From positions 2,046,001-2,110,000 of the forward strand of contig NZ_BCNB01000006.1 in NCBI RefSeq assembly GCF_001485575.1: a DNA stretch of 64,000 bases. Direction: 5' to 3'. A model generated the notes under the pieces. The model did no database searches. It had not been told where the DNA came from and worked only from the letters and a program-made list of their open reading frames with translations. A program made the position numbers and the translations under genes. This document shows positions 36,204 through 43,903 of the stretch, piece by piece (within the stretch, counting starts at the first letter, position 1; each line of letters opens with the position of its first letter). This DNA is from Haloarcula sp. CBA1127 (GTDB lineage: Archaea > Halobacteriota > Halobacteria > Halobacteriales > Haloarculaceae).

Positions 36204-38291
36204 TCAGAAGCCCGTCCGGAGGCGCGCGGCCAGGTCATCGGACCAGTGGAACTCCCCGTCGTAGATGACAGGCAGCGAGGTCTGGCCCAGCGCGTCGGCC
36301 AACTCCGTAGCACCAAGCGAGTGGCTCGTCTGTTCGCCGTTCAGCGCGGCGCTGTCGTCGAACGGCAGGCGGTAGCTCTCGCCGGGCCGTTCCGGGGACA
36401 CGACCGTACACTGCACGTCGAATCCTGTCTCCCCTTCGGAGAGCCAGACGACTGCAGGATGCGCGGGATTGGGAACGATTGAGTAGGTCCCGTCGCCGAC
36501 GACCGCGTAGTCCTTGCACATCATTATCCGTCGGCGAGCGAGTTCCAGCGCTCGCTGAATGCTGAATCCGTTACTGAGCAGGCGCGCGAAGGCGGTCCCG
36601 ACCAGGGCAGCGTGTTTGTCCAGCACGTCGGTGAGTGTCACCGCACCGGCGACCGCACCCTGCTTGACCAAGTCAATCCCTTCATCGTAGGAGCCACAGG
36701 CGTTCAGGAAGAACGTCTGTGTTCGGGCTTCCGACAGCGACGACAGCGCCAGATTACCGTCGGGACAGCGCAGTCCCTCCTCGTCGCAGTGGCCGATGAA
36801 GTGGACGAAATCGGCCGGCTGTTCGAACACGTCGGCCAGTTCGTTGACCGACAGCAGTTCGCTGACCCGGACGTCCATCGGTAGGTCCGCGGCCCGGTAT
36901 ATCTCCGTGACTTCCGTGTGTTCATCGGCCATCTCCTCGTCGTTGAGGACGACCGCGACCTGTTGACTGTCGGTGTCACGGTTTTGACTCCGGTAGCGGT
37001 TCACGTACGCTTCCGGCGGCGTTTTGCAGGCGTCTATCGGGTTCCCCGGGGCGAGCCACGAGTGCAGTTGGCCCTCGCGCAGGTTCGGCTCGATGACTGG
37101 CGGGCGCTCAGCCGATCCGCGACTCAGATACGAATCCGCCAGCGTTCTGTCGAGCAGTTCATCCTGGTCAAGCCGGGAGCTGTCTGGCAGGTAGATAAGA
37201 CTGAGCCGGTCAAGCAGGAAGGGCAGATAGCGGACCCGCTCCGGCTCTGGCGAGACGTACGTCGAGAGGGGCCACTCAGGCAGAATCGAATTCACGGCTT
37301 CGTCGGAGACATCAATGTACCGTTCGAGCCGTCCAGCCGGCGACAGCGACCGCACTGTATCCGGGTCGAGCGAAAGGGCGGACGTGATACGAGCGCCACT
37401 CTCGGCCGGGTCGACGCGTCTGACCAGACAGTCGAGGTAGAACACCTTGCGGAGCAGCGCTGCGACGCCAGCCTGAAGCGACGGCCACGCGTCGAAAGAG
37501 AGGTGTACCGACGTGTCTTCGGCTGTCAACAGTGCGGCATCCCGTGACTCGACCACCACTTCGGCCCCGAGATAGTATGCCAGCGGTGCACTGACGAGCA
37601 GTTCCGCCTCGCACTCCGGAACACGGAGCGTGATACCGGTCTCGGGACGGTTCTGTCGCACCGGCTCCGGAATACGGGTTGTCTCGCCGGTCGTGACTAT
37701 CGGCGGGTGCCCGCGGAGTTCCGGGTGCGAGCGGGACGGCTGCATCGTGTGATGCGCCCCGCTCAGATGCGTAATCGCTGTTGCGAGCCCTTCGGGCGTC
37801 GCGGGGACCTGCAGATGCGGCCGCTCCGCGTTCGTTTCCCAGACGAACCCGACGGTAATGCTCGTCGGCTCTTGGAAACCAAGCACGGTGGTAATACCGG
37901 CCGAATGGAGCGACGCCGGACCGTCGAAGCGGACGTGGATTCGAATGTCGTCGACGACGCCCAGCGGTGAGTCCCGGTCGCTATCCGCAGCGCGGGCCTG
38001 CATCGTCAACAGGTACTCCCCTTCCTGAAGCCTTGTCGGTGAATCAACCGTCCCGCTATCGGCGTCAGTATCAACGCGGGTTACCGTGACATCAACCGCC
38101 GGTAGCGCTAACTCGGTGACGGACCCGCGGTAACAATCGTCGACACGCTGTGGTAGCTGTTCGCCGTCAGTACTCTCTCGATTGTGTAATTGGTGCACCA
38201 GTGCGGTCGGGTCGACCGTTTCCCCATCCCAGTCCAGCGTTTCACCGCCGTCCCGGCCCACCCGCTCGCCTGCCACCCCCCAGGTGACCAT
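36204..38291 (-). CDS. CHAT domain protein (caspase-fold peptidase)
   Basis: 695 residues. The last 250 residues are a CHAT/caspase-fold domain with the catalytic His in H-F-I-G-H501-C-D-E-E-G and Cys in F-F-L-N-A-C532-G-S, then QGAVAGAVTLTDVL. Both dyad residues are present, so the protease should be active. The first 450 residues are a long domain I do not recognise, without membrane helices; it may sense or bind a partner. CHAT proteases act in defence and regulated proteolysis in prokaryotes, often cut by or together with another gene. The TATA box at 38314-38325 is 28 bases before the ATG, so the mRNA is probably leaderless. Confidence 0.88.
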   Translation of the reverse strand: MVTWGVAGERVGRDGGETLDWDGETVDPTALVHQLHNRESTDGEQLPQRVDDCYRGSVTELALPAVDVTVTRVDTDADSGTVDSPTRLQEGEYLLTMQARAADSDRDSPLGVVDDIRIHVRFDGPASLHSAGITTVLGFQEPTSITVGFVWETNAERPHLQVPATPEGLATAITHLSGAHHTMQPSRSHPELRGHPPIVTTGETTRIPEPVRQNRPETGITLRVPECEAELLVSAPLAYYLGAEVVVESRDAALLTAEDTSVHLSFDAWPSLQAGVAALLRKVFYLDCLVRRVDPAESGARITSALSLDPDTVRSLSPAGRLERYIDVSDEAVNSILPEWPLSTYVSPEPERVRYLPFLLDRLSLIYLPDSSRLDQDELLDRTLADSYLSRGSAERPPVIEPNLREGQLHSWLAPGNPIDACKTPPEAYVNRYRSQNRDTDSQQVAVVLNDEEMADEHTEVTEIYRAADLPMDVRVSELLSVNELADVFEQPADFVHFIGHCDEEGLRCPDGNLALSSLSEARTQTFFLNACGSYDEGIDLVKQGAVAGAVTLTDVLDKHAALVGTAFARLLSNGFSIQRALELARRRIMMCKDYAVVGDGTYSIVPNPAHPAVVWLSEGETGFDVQCTVVSPERPGESYRLPFDDSAALNGEQTSHSLGATELADALGQTSLPVIYDGEFHWSDDLAARLRTGF

Positions 38292-38313
38292 GTGTGCATA
38301 TGTGGAACGTCAT

Positions 38314-38325
38314 CCGATATATACG
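38314..38325 (-). promoter_or_regulatory. TATA box of the CHAT gene
   Basis: CGTATATATCGG read on the minus strand, centre about 28 bases upstream of ATG 38291. The distance fits a leaderless transcript. No other candidate is as close to consensus in this gap. Confidence 0.55.
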
Positions 38326-38444
38326 TACGGTTGTCAGCACGTCGTCACCCCCCACCATACCCCGGCACCAAACGAGGGTTGATAACATTACACGCGCGTG
38401 GGTCAAAGGGTAGATTATTGTCGTATCGGTCCTGAATCGGATAC

Positions 38445-39692
38445 ATGAGCTACGAAACCGTACGGGAAGCGGACCCGGCAGTTGCAGACGCCCTTGAGGG
38501 CGAACGAGGCCGGCAAAACGACACACTGGCGATGATTGCCAGTGAGAACCACGTCAGCGAGGCTGTGATGGAGGCACAGAGCTCCGAATTGACGAACAAG
38601 TACGCCGAGGGCTATCCTGGCGAGCGCTACTACGGCGGCTGCGAGTACGCCGACGACGTCGAAGAACTCGCTATCGACCGCGCGAAGGAGCTGTGGGGCG
38701 CAGACCACGTCAACGTCCAGCCACACTCCGGTTCACAGGCCAACATGGGCGTCTATCTCGGCGTCCTCGAACCCGGCGACAAGATCCTCTCGCTTGACCT
38801 AACCCACGGCGGCCACCTCTCGCACGGCCACCCGGCGAACTTCGCCGGCCAGGTGTACGAAGTCGAACAGTACAAGGTCGACGAGGAAACCGGCTACGTC
38901 GACTACGAGGGCCTCCACGACCACGCAGAGGAGTTCGAACCGGATATCATCGTTTCGGGCTACTCGGCGTACCCCCGAGAGGTCGACTTCGAGCGAATTC
39001 AGGAAGCCGCCGATGCGGTCGACGCCTACCACCTCGCGGATATCGCCCACATCACTGGTCTCGTCGCCGCCGGCGTCCACGAGTCGCCGGTCGGCGTCGC
39101 CGACTTCGTCACTGGGTCGACGCACAAGACCATTCGTGCCGGCCGCGGCGGCATCATCATGTGCGACGAGGAGTACGCCGACGACATCGACGCTGCCGTC
39201 TTCCCCGGCTCGCAGGGCGGCCCACTGATGCACAACGTCGCCGGCAAGGCTGTCGGCTTCGGTGAGGCGCTGGCCCCCGAGTTCGAGCAATACTCTCAGC
39301 AGACCGTTGACAACGCCATCGCGCTTGGCGAACGCCTCAAAGAGCACGGCCTCTCGCTGGTCTCCGGCGGCACGGACAACCACCTCGTCCTCATCGACCT
39401 CCGGCCGTCCCACCCGGACACCACCGGCAAGGAAGTCGAGGAAGCGCTGGAGGAAGCTGGTATCGTCCTCAACGCCAACACCGTTCCGGGCGAGACCCGC
39501 TCGGCATTCAACCCCTCGGGCATCCGCGCCGGTACGCCCGCGCTCACCACGCGTGGCTTCGACGAGGACGCCTGCCGCGAGGTCGCGGACCTCATCTACA
39601 AGGTCGTCGATGCCCCGCACGACGACGATGTCGTCGCGGAGGTCAGCGACCGCGTGGACGAGATGACCGACGAGTACACGCTGTACGAATAA
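38445..39692 (+). CDS. glyA: Serine hydroxymethyltransferase
   Basis: 415 residues, full length. PLP lysine at K228 in V-T-G-S-T-H-K-T, with ERYYGGCEYADDVE, VQPHSGSQANMGVY, DLTHGGHLSHG, and A-D-I-A-H-I-T-G-L-V-A-A-G, all SHMT hallmarks. It interconverts serine and glycine with folate as the carbon carrier. Together with FolD 750 bases downstream on the same strand it supplies one-carbon units. Confidence 0.98.
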   Translation: MSYETVREADPAVADALEGERGRQNDTLAMIASENHVSEAVMEAQSSELTNKYAEGYPGERYYGGCEYADDVEELAIDRAKELWGADHVNVQPHSGSQANMGVYLGVLEPGDKILSLDLTHGGHLSHGHPANFAGQVYEVEQYKVDEETGYVDYEGLHDHAEEFEPDIIVSGYSAYPREVDFERIQEAADAVDAYHLADIAHITGLVAAGVHESPVGVADFVTGSTHKTIRAGRGGIIMCDEEYADDIDAAVFPGSQGGPLMHNVAGKAVGFGEALAPEFEQYSQQTVDNAIALGERLKEHGLSLVSGGTDNHLVLIDLRPSHPDTTGKEVEEALEEAGIVLNANTVPGETRSAFNPSGIRAGTPALTTRGFDEDACREVADLIYKVVDAPHDDDVVAEVSDRVDEMTDEYTLYE

Positions 39693-39773
39693 CGCCGGAA
39701 GCTCTAGCCCGCAGTTCTGCTATCCGCACACTTCGCGACTCACTTTTTATCAGTTCCATCCGACACACCCGGT

Positions 39774-40364
39774 ATGCCGCGCACAACTCGACGCCGGCTG
39801 CTCTATGCACTGGGTACCTCCCTGTCAACACTCGCCGGCTGTACACAGTTCGAGGGAGAGTCGAGGGAGGAAACTGGGCACAGCGATGGCAGCGGGAGCG
39901 AGCCCACAACAGCGGCGACGGCGGCAGAGACGGACGCTGCCACTGCGACAGACGAGCAGGCCGCTGCTGGCCAGACACCTGATGCCGAGGACCTCGACTT
40001 GCGAGAGGCCAACGTTGTCGGCGTCGAAGTAGACGATGAGGACGGCGGCGACTACCGTTTCGACGTGACGCTGTACCACGACGACGACGGCGAGGACGGC
40101 TACGCGAACTGGTGGCAGGTCGAGACCCTGGGTGGCGAGCAACTGGGCCGCCGGGACCTCCTGCACGCCCACTCGACGGCCCCGTTCACCCGGTCGGCGA
40201 CGATTACGGTTCCCAATGACGTGGGCTGTGTCGTGGTCCGGGGGCACGACCAGACTCACGGGTACGGCGGGCGGGCGATGACGGTGGCTGTCCCGAGCGG
40301 CACGACACGGGCTATCCAGCAGGGGGCCGAGCGGCAGTCGGTTGCCGAGTCGGACTGTCCCTGA
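39774..40364 (+). CDS. Tat lipoprotein, unknown function
   Basis: 196 residues. N-terminus TTRRRLLYALGTSLSTLAGC: twin arginine and lipobox LAGC give a membrane-anchored Tat-exported lipoprotein. A Ser/Thr/Ala/Glu linker (about 30-75) precedes a beta-rich domain (NVVGVEVDDEDGGDYRFDVTL). No enzyme motif; the core is immunoglobulin-like in feel. Sits between GlyA and FolD on the same strand. Confidence 0.8.
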   Translation: MPRTTRRRLLYALGTSLSTLAGCTQFEGESREETGHSDGSGSEPTTAATAAETDAATATDEQAAAGQTPDAEDLDLREANVVGVEVDDEDGGDYRFDVTLYHDDDGEDGYANWWQVETLGGEQLGRRDLLHAHSTAPFTRSATITVPNDVGCVVVRGHDQTHGYGGRAMTVAVPSGTTRAIQQGAERQSVAESDCP

Positions 40365-40439
40365 GTGGGAGCGTGCTAGCCTGTCGCGGCTGACTGGAAT
40401 CCGGGACGTTCATACCGCCCCGCGCCGCCGTTGTACCTA

Positions 40440-41333
40440 ATGACAGAGATTATCGACGGCAACGCCGTCGCACAGTCGATTCGGGACGACCTTGTTGCGT
40501 CCATCGACCGCCTCGCCGACGCCGGCCACCGCCCGTCGCTGGCGACGGTGCTGATGTCCGAGGACCCGGCCAGCGAGACGTACGTCTCGATGAAACAGAA
40601 CGACTGCGAGGAGGTCGGTATCGAGGCCATCGACATCGACATCGACCCCGACGCGGACGCCGCCGAACTGTACGACACCGTCGAGGACCTCAACGCCGAC
40701 GACGATGTGAACGGTATTCTGGTCCAGATGCCCGTCCCTGACCACGTCGAGGACAGGTCGGTCCTGCGCGCCATTGACCCGATGAAAGACGTCGACGGCT
40801 TCCACCCGGAGAACGTCGGCCGGCTCGTGGCCGGCGACGCCCGCTACAAGCCCTGTACGCCCCACGGCATCCAGAAGCTCATTGAGAGCGCGGGCGTGGA
40901 CACTGAGGGTAAAGATGCTGTCGTCGTTGGCCGCTCGGACATCGTCGGCAAGCCGATGGCGAACCTGCTCATCCAGAAGGCACCCGGTGGCAATGCGACG
41001 ACAACGGTGTGTCACTCCCGCACCGAGAACCTCGCCGAACGGACGCGCAACGCTGACATCCTCGTCGCTGCGGCCGGCGTCCCGGAGATGATCGACGGCG
41101 AGATGATTGGGGAGGGCGCGACGGTCATCGACGTGGGTATCAACCGCGTCGACGCCGACACGGAGAAGGGGTACGAACTCGTCGGCGATGTTGAGTACGA
41201 GAGCGCAAAGGAGGTCGCCGGCGCAATCACGCCGGTCCCCGGCGGCGTCGGCCCGATGACCCGCGCGATGTTGCTGTACAACACGGTCAAAGCGACGGGC
41301 CTGCAACACGACATCGACGTCGACCTCCCCTGA
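40440..41333 (+). CDS. folD: Bifunctional methylene-THF dehydrogenase / methenyl-THF cyclohydrolase
   Basis: 297 residues from ATG 40440. FolD signatures: SEDPASETYVSMKQNDCEE (the Y-x3-K catalytic segment, Y-V-S-M-K), QMPVPDHVE, DPMKDVDGFHPENVG, CTPHGIQKLIES, VVGRSDIVGKPMANLL and PVPGGVGPMT. Complete. It converts methylene-THF to formyl-THF using NAD(P). The TGA abuts the ATG of the Nudix gene (TGAATG, no gap), so translational coupling is likely. Confidence 0.97.
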   Translation: MTEIIDGNAVAQSIRDDLVASIDRLADAGHRPSLATVLMSEDPASETYVSMKQNDCEEVGIEAIDIDIDPDADAAELYDTVEDLNADDDVNGILVQMPVPDHVEDRSVLRAIDPMKDVDGFHPENVGRLVAGDARYKPCTPHGIQKLIESAGVDTEGKDAVVVGRSDIVGKPMANLLIQKAPGGNATTTVCHSRTENLAERTRNADILVAAAGVPEMIDGEMIGEGATVIDVGINRVDADTEKGYELVGDVEYESAKEVAGAITPVPGGVGPMTRAMLLYNTVKATGLQHDIDVDLP

Positions 41334-41819
41334 ATGCCGAGGCTTGCGGATTTTGCGGACCGCGACGTGCTCACCCGCCAAGTGACCAGAGAGACCGACA
41401 GAGGGGGCGTAGAGGGAGTCCGCGCCCGTGCCGACCGCGGCCTTCGCTGGGCGGTCGGCGCGCTCGTCACCGACCCGGCGGACCGCCTGCTGTTCGTCTA
41501 CGAGGACGACATCTGGAAGCTCCCGGGCGGCGGCGTCGAAACCGGCGAGACGCGCCAGGAGGCGGTGCGCCGCGAGGTCCGCGAGGAGACTGGTGTGCCT
41601 ATCGCCGTCAATGAACTGGCTGCCGTCACTGAGGTCACAGTAACCGACGGCGACCGCGAGGCGACGTTCTTTTTCGGGACCTATCGCGGGACGGCAGATG
41701 CAACGGCGCTCGCGTCGGACCCCGGCCTCGACGGCGAATCGATAGAGACCGTCACGTGGCGGGACTCGGTGCCCGAAAACTGTCTGGACGAGTCGCTGGT
41801 GCGGCGGCTCAGGAGTTAG
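41334..41819 (+). CDS. Nudix hydrolase
   Basis: 161 residues with a full Nudix box, G-G-V-E-T-G-E-T-R-Q-E-A-V-R-R-E-V-R-E-E-T-G-V (G-x5-E-x7-R-E-x-x-E-E-x-G). Starts directly after the FolD stop. Family members hydrolyse nucleoside diphosphates linked to other groups; the substrate is not set. A basic, Arg-rich N-terminal 30 residues precede the domain. Its last four bases overlap the convergent zinc-ribbon gene. Confidence 0.92.
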   Translation: MPRLADFADRDVLTRQVTRETDRGGVEGVRARADRGLRWAVGALVTDPADRLLFVYEDDIWKLPGGGVETGETRQEAVRREVREETGVPIAVNELAAVTEVTVTDGDREATFFFGTYRGTADATALASDPGLDGESIETVTWRDSVPENCLDESLVRRLRS

Positions 41820-42535
41820 ACGGTGTCGTCCTCGATTCCGGCGAGCCAGTTTTCAGCTCTGACGAAGGCGCTCTCGTCGCCGGTGATGTACGAACCCAGG
41901 TCCCGCGCCGCATGGACGAGGCGGTTCGCGTCCGCGGGGTCGACATCGCCGTCCAGCGCCTCGACCCGCTTTCGATGGTCGCGAATCCGCCCGGAGAGCT
42001 GTCGTGCGGTCGGTTCCGGATTGGCGTCCAGATACGTCCGCACGTCCCGCTGATAGCTGTCGACGGTGGCTGCCATCGCCAGGCCGTACGGCACGCGAAG
42101 GGCCGACGGGACCTCGTCGACGGCCGGACGGTCGCCGTCGTCAGCCCCACCGAGCAGTTCGTAGAAGTACCGCTCTGCCGGGTCGCCGCTGCGTAACTCC
42201 CGGGCGAGGTGTGCGCTAACGTGCTGGAGTTCGACCGCGGCGACGAACGTCGGGTCGAGCGGGCGAAGTTCGCCCGCGTCGATGAACCCTCGCTTGCGCG
42301 TGTACTCCCGGCAGCGCTCCGCTGCCGCGTCGGCGATTTCTCGGGTCGTATCCGCATCGATTCGGCTCCGCACCGGCGTCAGGTCAAGTGTGGCCGGTGA
42401 GTCAGTGTGTTCGGTGTGCTCGTCGATGCCGACACTGTGGATGCTGCCACAGTCCGGACAGGCAATGCTTCCCGTCTCGTAGTACCGCCACCGCGTGCCA
42501 CAGTCCTGACACTCGCGCTCCCCGCGGACTTTCAT
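41816..42535 (-). CDS. Zinc-ribbon protein, haloarchaeal
   Basis: 239 residues from ATG 42535 (in-frame ATG nine codons upstream not used). The N-terminus K-V-R-G-E-R-E-C-Q-D-C-G-T-R-W-R-Y-Y and A-C-P-D-C-G form a two-CxxC zinc ribbon (residues 9-29), then a helical domain with C-R-E-Y-T-R-K-R-G-F. I believe this is the haloarchaeal DUF7117 family, from memory. Function unknown; nucleic-acid binding is possible. Divergent from a 48-residue gene. Confidence 0.75.
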   Translation of the reverse strand: MKVRGERECQDCGTRWRYYETGSIACPDCGSIHSVGIDEHTEHTDSPATLDLTPVRSRIDADTTREIADAAAERCREYTRKRGFIDAGELRPLDPTFVAAVELQHVSAHLARELRSGDPAERYFYELLGGADDGDRPAVDEVPSALRVPYGLAMAATVDSYQRDVRTYLDANPEPTARQLSGRIRDHRKRVEALDGDVDPADANRLVHAARDLGSYITGDESAFVRAENWLAGIEDDTV

Positions 42536-42594
42536 ACGTGATGCTGAGAGGCCAGCCCTCAAGATTGTTCCGTGAGGGCTGTCTACGCCAACGT

Positions 42595-42741
42595 ATGCGC
42601 TCGGAAGACGAGATCCGTGAGCAGTACGAGTTCCTTGCTGAACAGTTAGACGACGAGGAGATGGACCACGAGCGGGTCCGAATGATGTTTACCCACTACA
42701 AGCGGGCACTTGGTTGGGCGCTTGAGGAGGAACACATCTAG
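42595..42741 (+). CDS. Small acidic protein, 48 residues
   Basis: Begins MRSEDEIREQYEFLAEQL and ends EEEHI; predicted all-helical, with acidic residues throughout. ATG 42595 is 60 bases from the divergent zinc-ribbon start, so a shared promoter region is likely. Its frame is open further upstream but that part runs over the zinc-ribbon gene. Unknown function; codon use is haloarchaeal. Confidence 0.65.
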   Translation: MRSEDEIREQYEFLAEQLDDEEMDHERVRMMFTHYKRALGWALEEEHI

Positions 42742-42834
42742 GTTAGTTACAGCTTACATTCGCTTCTAATTCGATAACTAACATCTGCTGGACGGGGCCG
42801 GTACTTTTAAGTTATTCTGCCCCATTCGACCAAG

Positions 42835-42864
42835 TGACGCTTCGCTTGGAGGGCCGAAGCGTCA
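42835..42864. terminator. Stem-loop 1 after the small acidic gene
   Basis: TGACGCTTCG (42835-42844) pairs with CGAAGCGTCA (42855-42864), ten perfect base pairs with a ten-base loop. Located between the small acidic gene and the decayed amphi-Trp gene. It could be an intrinsic-like end or a remnant of a mobile element. Confidence 0.5.
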
Positions 42865-42886
42865 GCGGGGACCAATTCAGGGCGGC

Positions 42887-42913
42887 AAGCGGTCGCGTTT
42901 TTCGCGACCGCTT
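42887..42913. terminator. Stem-loop 2, perfect 11-bp hairpin with T5 loop
   Basis: AAGCGGTCGCG (42887-42897), TTTTT, CGCGACCGCTT (42903-42913). Eleven perfect GC-rich pairs. Unlike a bacterial terminator the T-run is inside the loop. Confidence 0.55.
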
Positions 42914-42989
42914 TCCACTTACTTCGCTGCAAACGACCTGCTACGAGTGATTTCTGTATATCCGGAAATTGACTACTAAACGATACGAC

Positions 42990-43283
42990 GTACTCGATAG
43001 ACCACTCTGTGTCTGTCGCGTTCTCGGGCCACTCCGGTTCGACTCCGATGTCGAGTTGCTGTCGCCGCCCTCCGGGCTCTCGCGCTCGGCGTTCACCACA
43101 AATTCCACCTGCGACGGTGACGCGAACGTGGCCTCTTGTCCCTGCGCTGAGCGTGATCTCGGGTCCTGCGTCCAGCGCATCGGCCATCGTTCTGAGCTAT
43201 GCCGCGACGGCGCTGCGGTCGAGACCTTGCTCGCTTTCGAACAGGACTGTTTCTACTATCCTCTCTGTGTCCTCTAGTGACAA
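42990..43283 (-). pseudogene. Inactivated amphi-Trp domain protein
   Basis: Read on the minus strand from TTG 43283, the protein begins SLEDTERIVETVLFESEQ and continues GLDRSAVAA, then a TAG (43197-43199) interrupts, then LRTMADALDAGPEITLSAGT. Around 43138 the frame shifts; QEATFASPSQVEFVVNAERE follows in a second frame, and near 43061 the first frame resumes with QQLDIGVEPEWPENATDTEW. The joined sequence has the amphi-Trp layout (V-L-F-x-S-E-Q, L-R-x-x-A-D-x-L, TLSAG, E-x-E-W). One nonsense and two compensating frameshifts make it a pseudogene, unless the stretch is poorly sequenced. Confidence 0.75.
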
Positions 43284-43422
43284 ATAATACTGTTCCCATC
43301 AGTTTCCGAAGAATGATGATATACTGACTGTATTTACCATATGGACAAAACGATGACTGAGGGCCTAAATACAGAAAATTCGACACCCCGGACTACCGAA
43401 ACCACATCATGTTCTCTGGGCC

Positions 43423-43432
43423 GATATATTTA
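43423..43432 (+). promoter_or_regulatory. TATA box of the PadR gene
   Basis: GATATATTTA, centre about 41 bases upstream of ATG 43469, giving a leader of about 15 bases. Confidence 0.5.
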
Positions 43433-43468
43433 ACAGTATAGATACTAAATCATTACATAGGAAAATCG

Positions 43469-43744
43469 ATGCACGACTTGACAGGATTCCAGCGTGACCT
43501 TCTCTACGTGATCGCTGGCAGGGAGGAGCCCCACGGGTTAGCTATCAAGGAGGAACTCGAAGCGTACTACGAGAAGGAGATCCATCACGGTCGCCTGTAC
43601 CCGAACCTCGATACACTGGTCGACAAGGGACTGGTCGAGAAGGGCCAGCGCGACCGGCGGACCAACTTCTATACGCTCACGCGCCGCGGGCGTCGTGAGA
43701 TAGACGCCCGCCGCGAGTGGGAAGACCAGTACGTCGACCTCTGA
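43469..43744 (+). CDS. PadR-family transcriptional regulator
   Basis: 91 residues, a minimal PadR winged helix: LTGFQRDLLYVIAGREEPHGLAIKEEL, then HHGRLYPNLDTLVDKGLVEKG (recognition helix and wing start) and R-R-T-N-F-Y-T-L-T-R-R-G. Start ATG 43469 follows a clear TATA box. Like haloarchaeal single-domain PadR proteins it lacks the C-terminal dimerisation domain. Target genes are unknown; the divergent or nearby genes are a decayed amphi-Trp gene and a histidine kinase. Confidence 0.92.
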   Translation: MHDLTGFQRDLLYVIAGREEPHGLAIKEELEAYYEKEIHHGRLYPNLDTLVDKGLVEKGQRDRRTNFYTLTRRGRREIDARREWEDQYVDL

Positions 43745-43903
43745 AGATGTCGCACCGCGGCTTGTGCCGAGGCCGTCGTATCGTCGGTAGCGGTGGGCCC
43801 GTCTTCGGTGACGGGAACGGGCAACGCTACGATGACGGCATTCGTCGCCGGAGACATACAACACCCTGTACGCCTGTAGCCCAGTCGACGGAGTCGTTCA
43901 GTG

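Noticed and set aside
38799..39620. 273-codon minus-strand frame opposite glyA
   Set aside because: It is a shadow of a full-length SHMT with all catalytic motifs.
40437..41381. 314-codon minus-strand frame opposite folD
   Set aside because: It is a shadow of a complete FolD.
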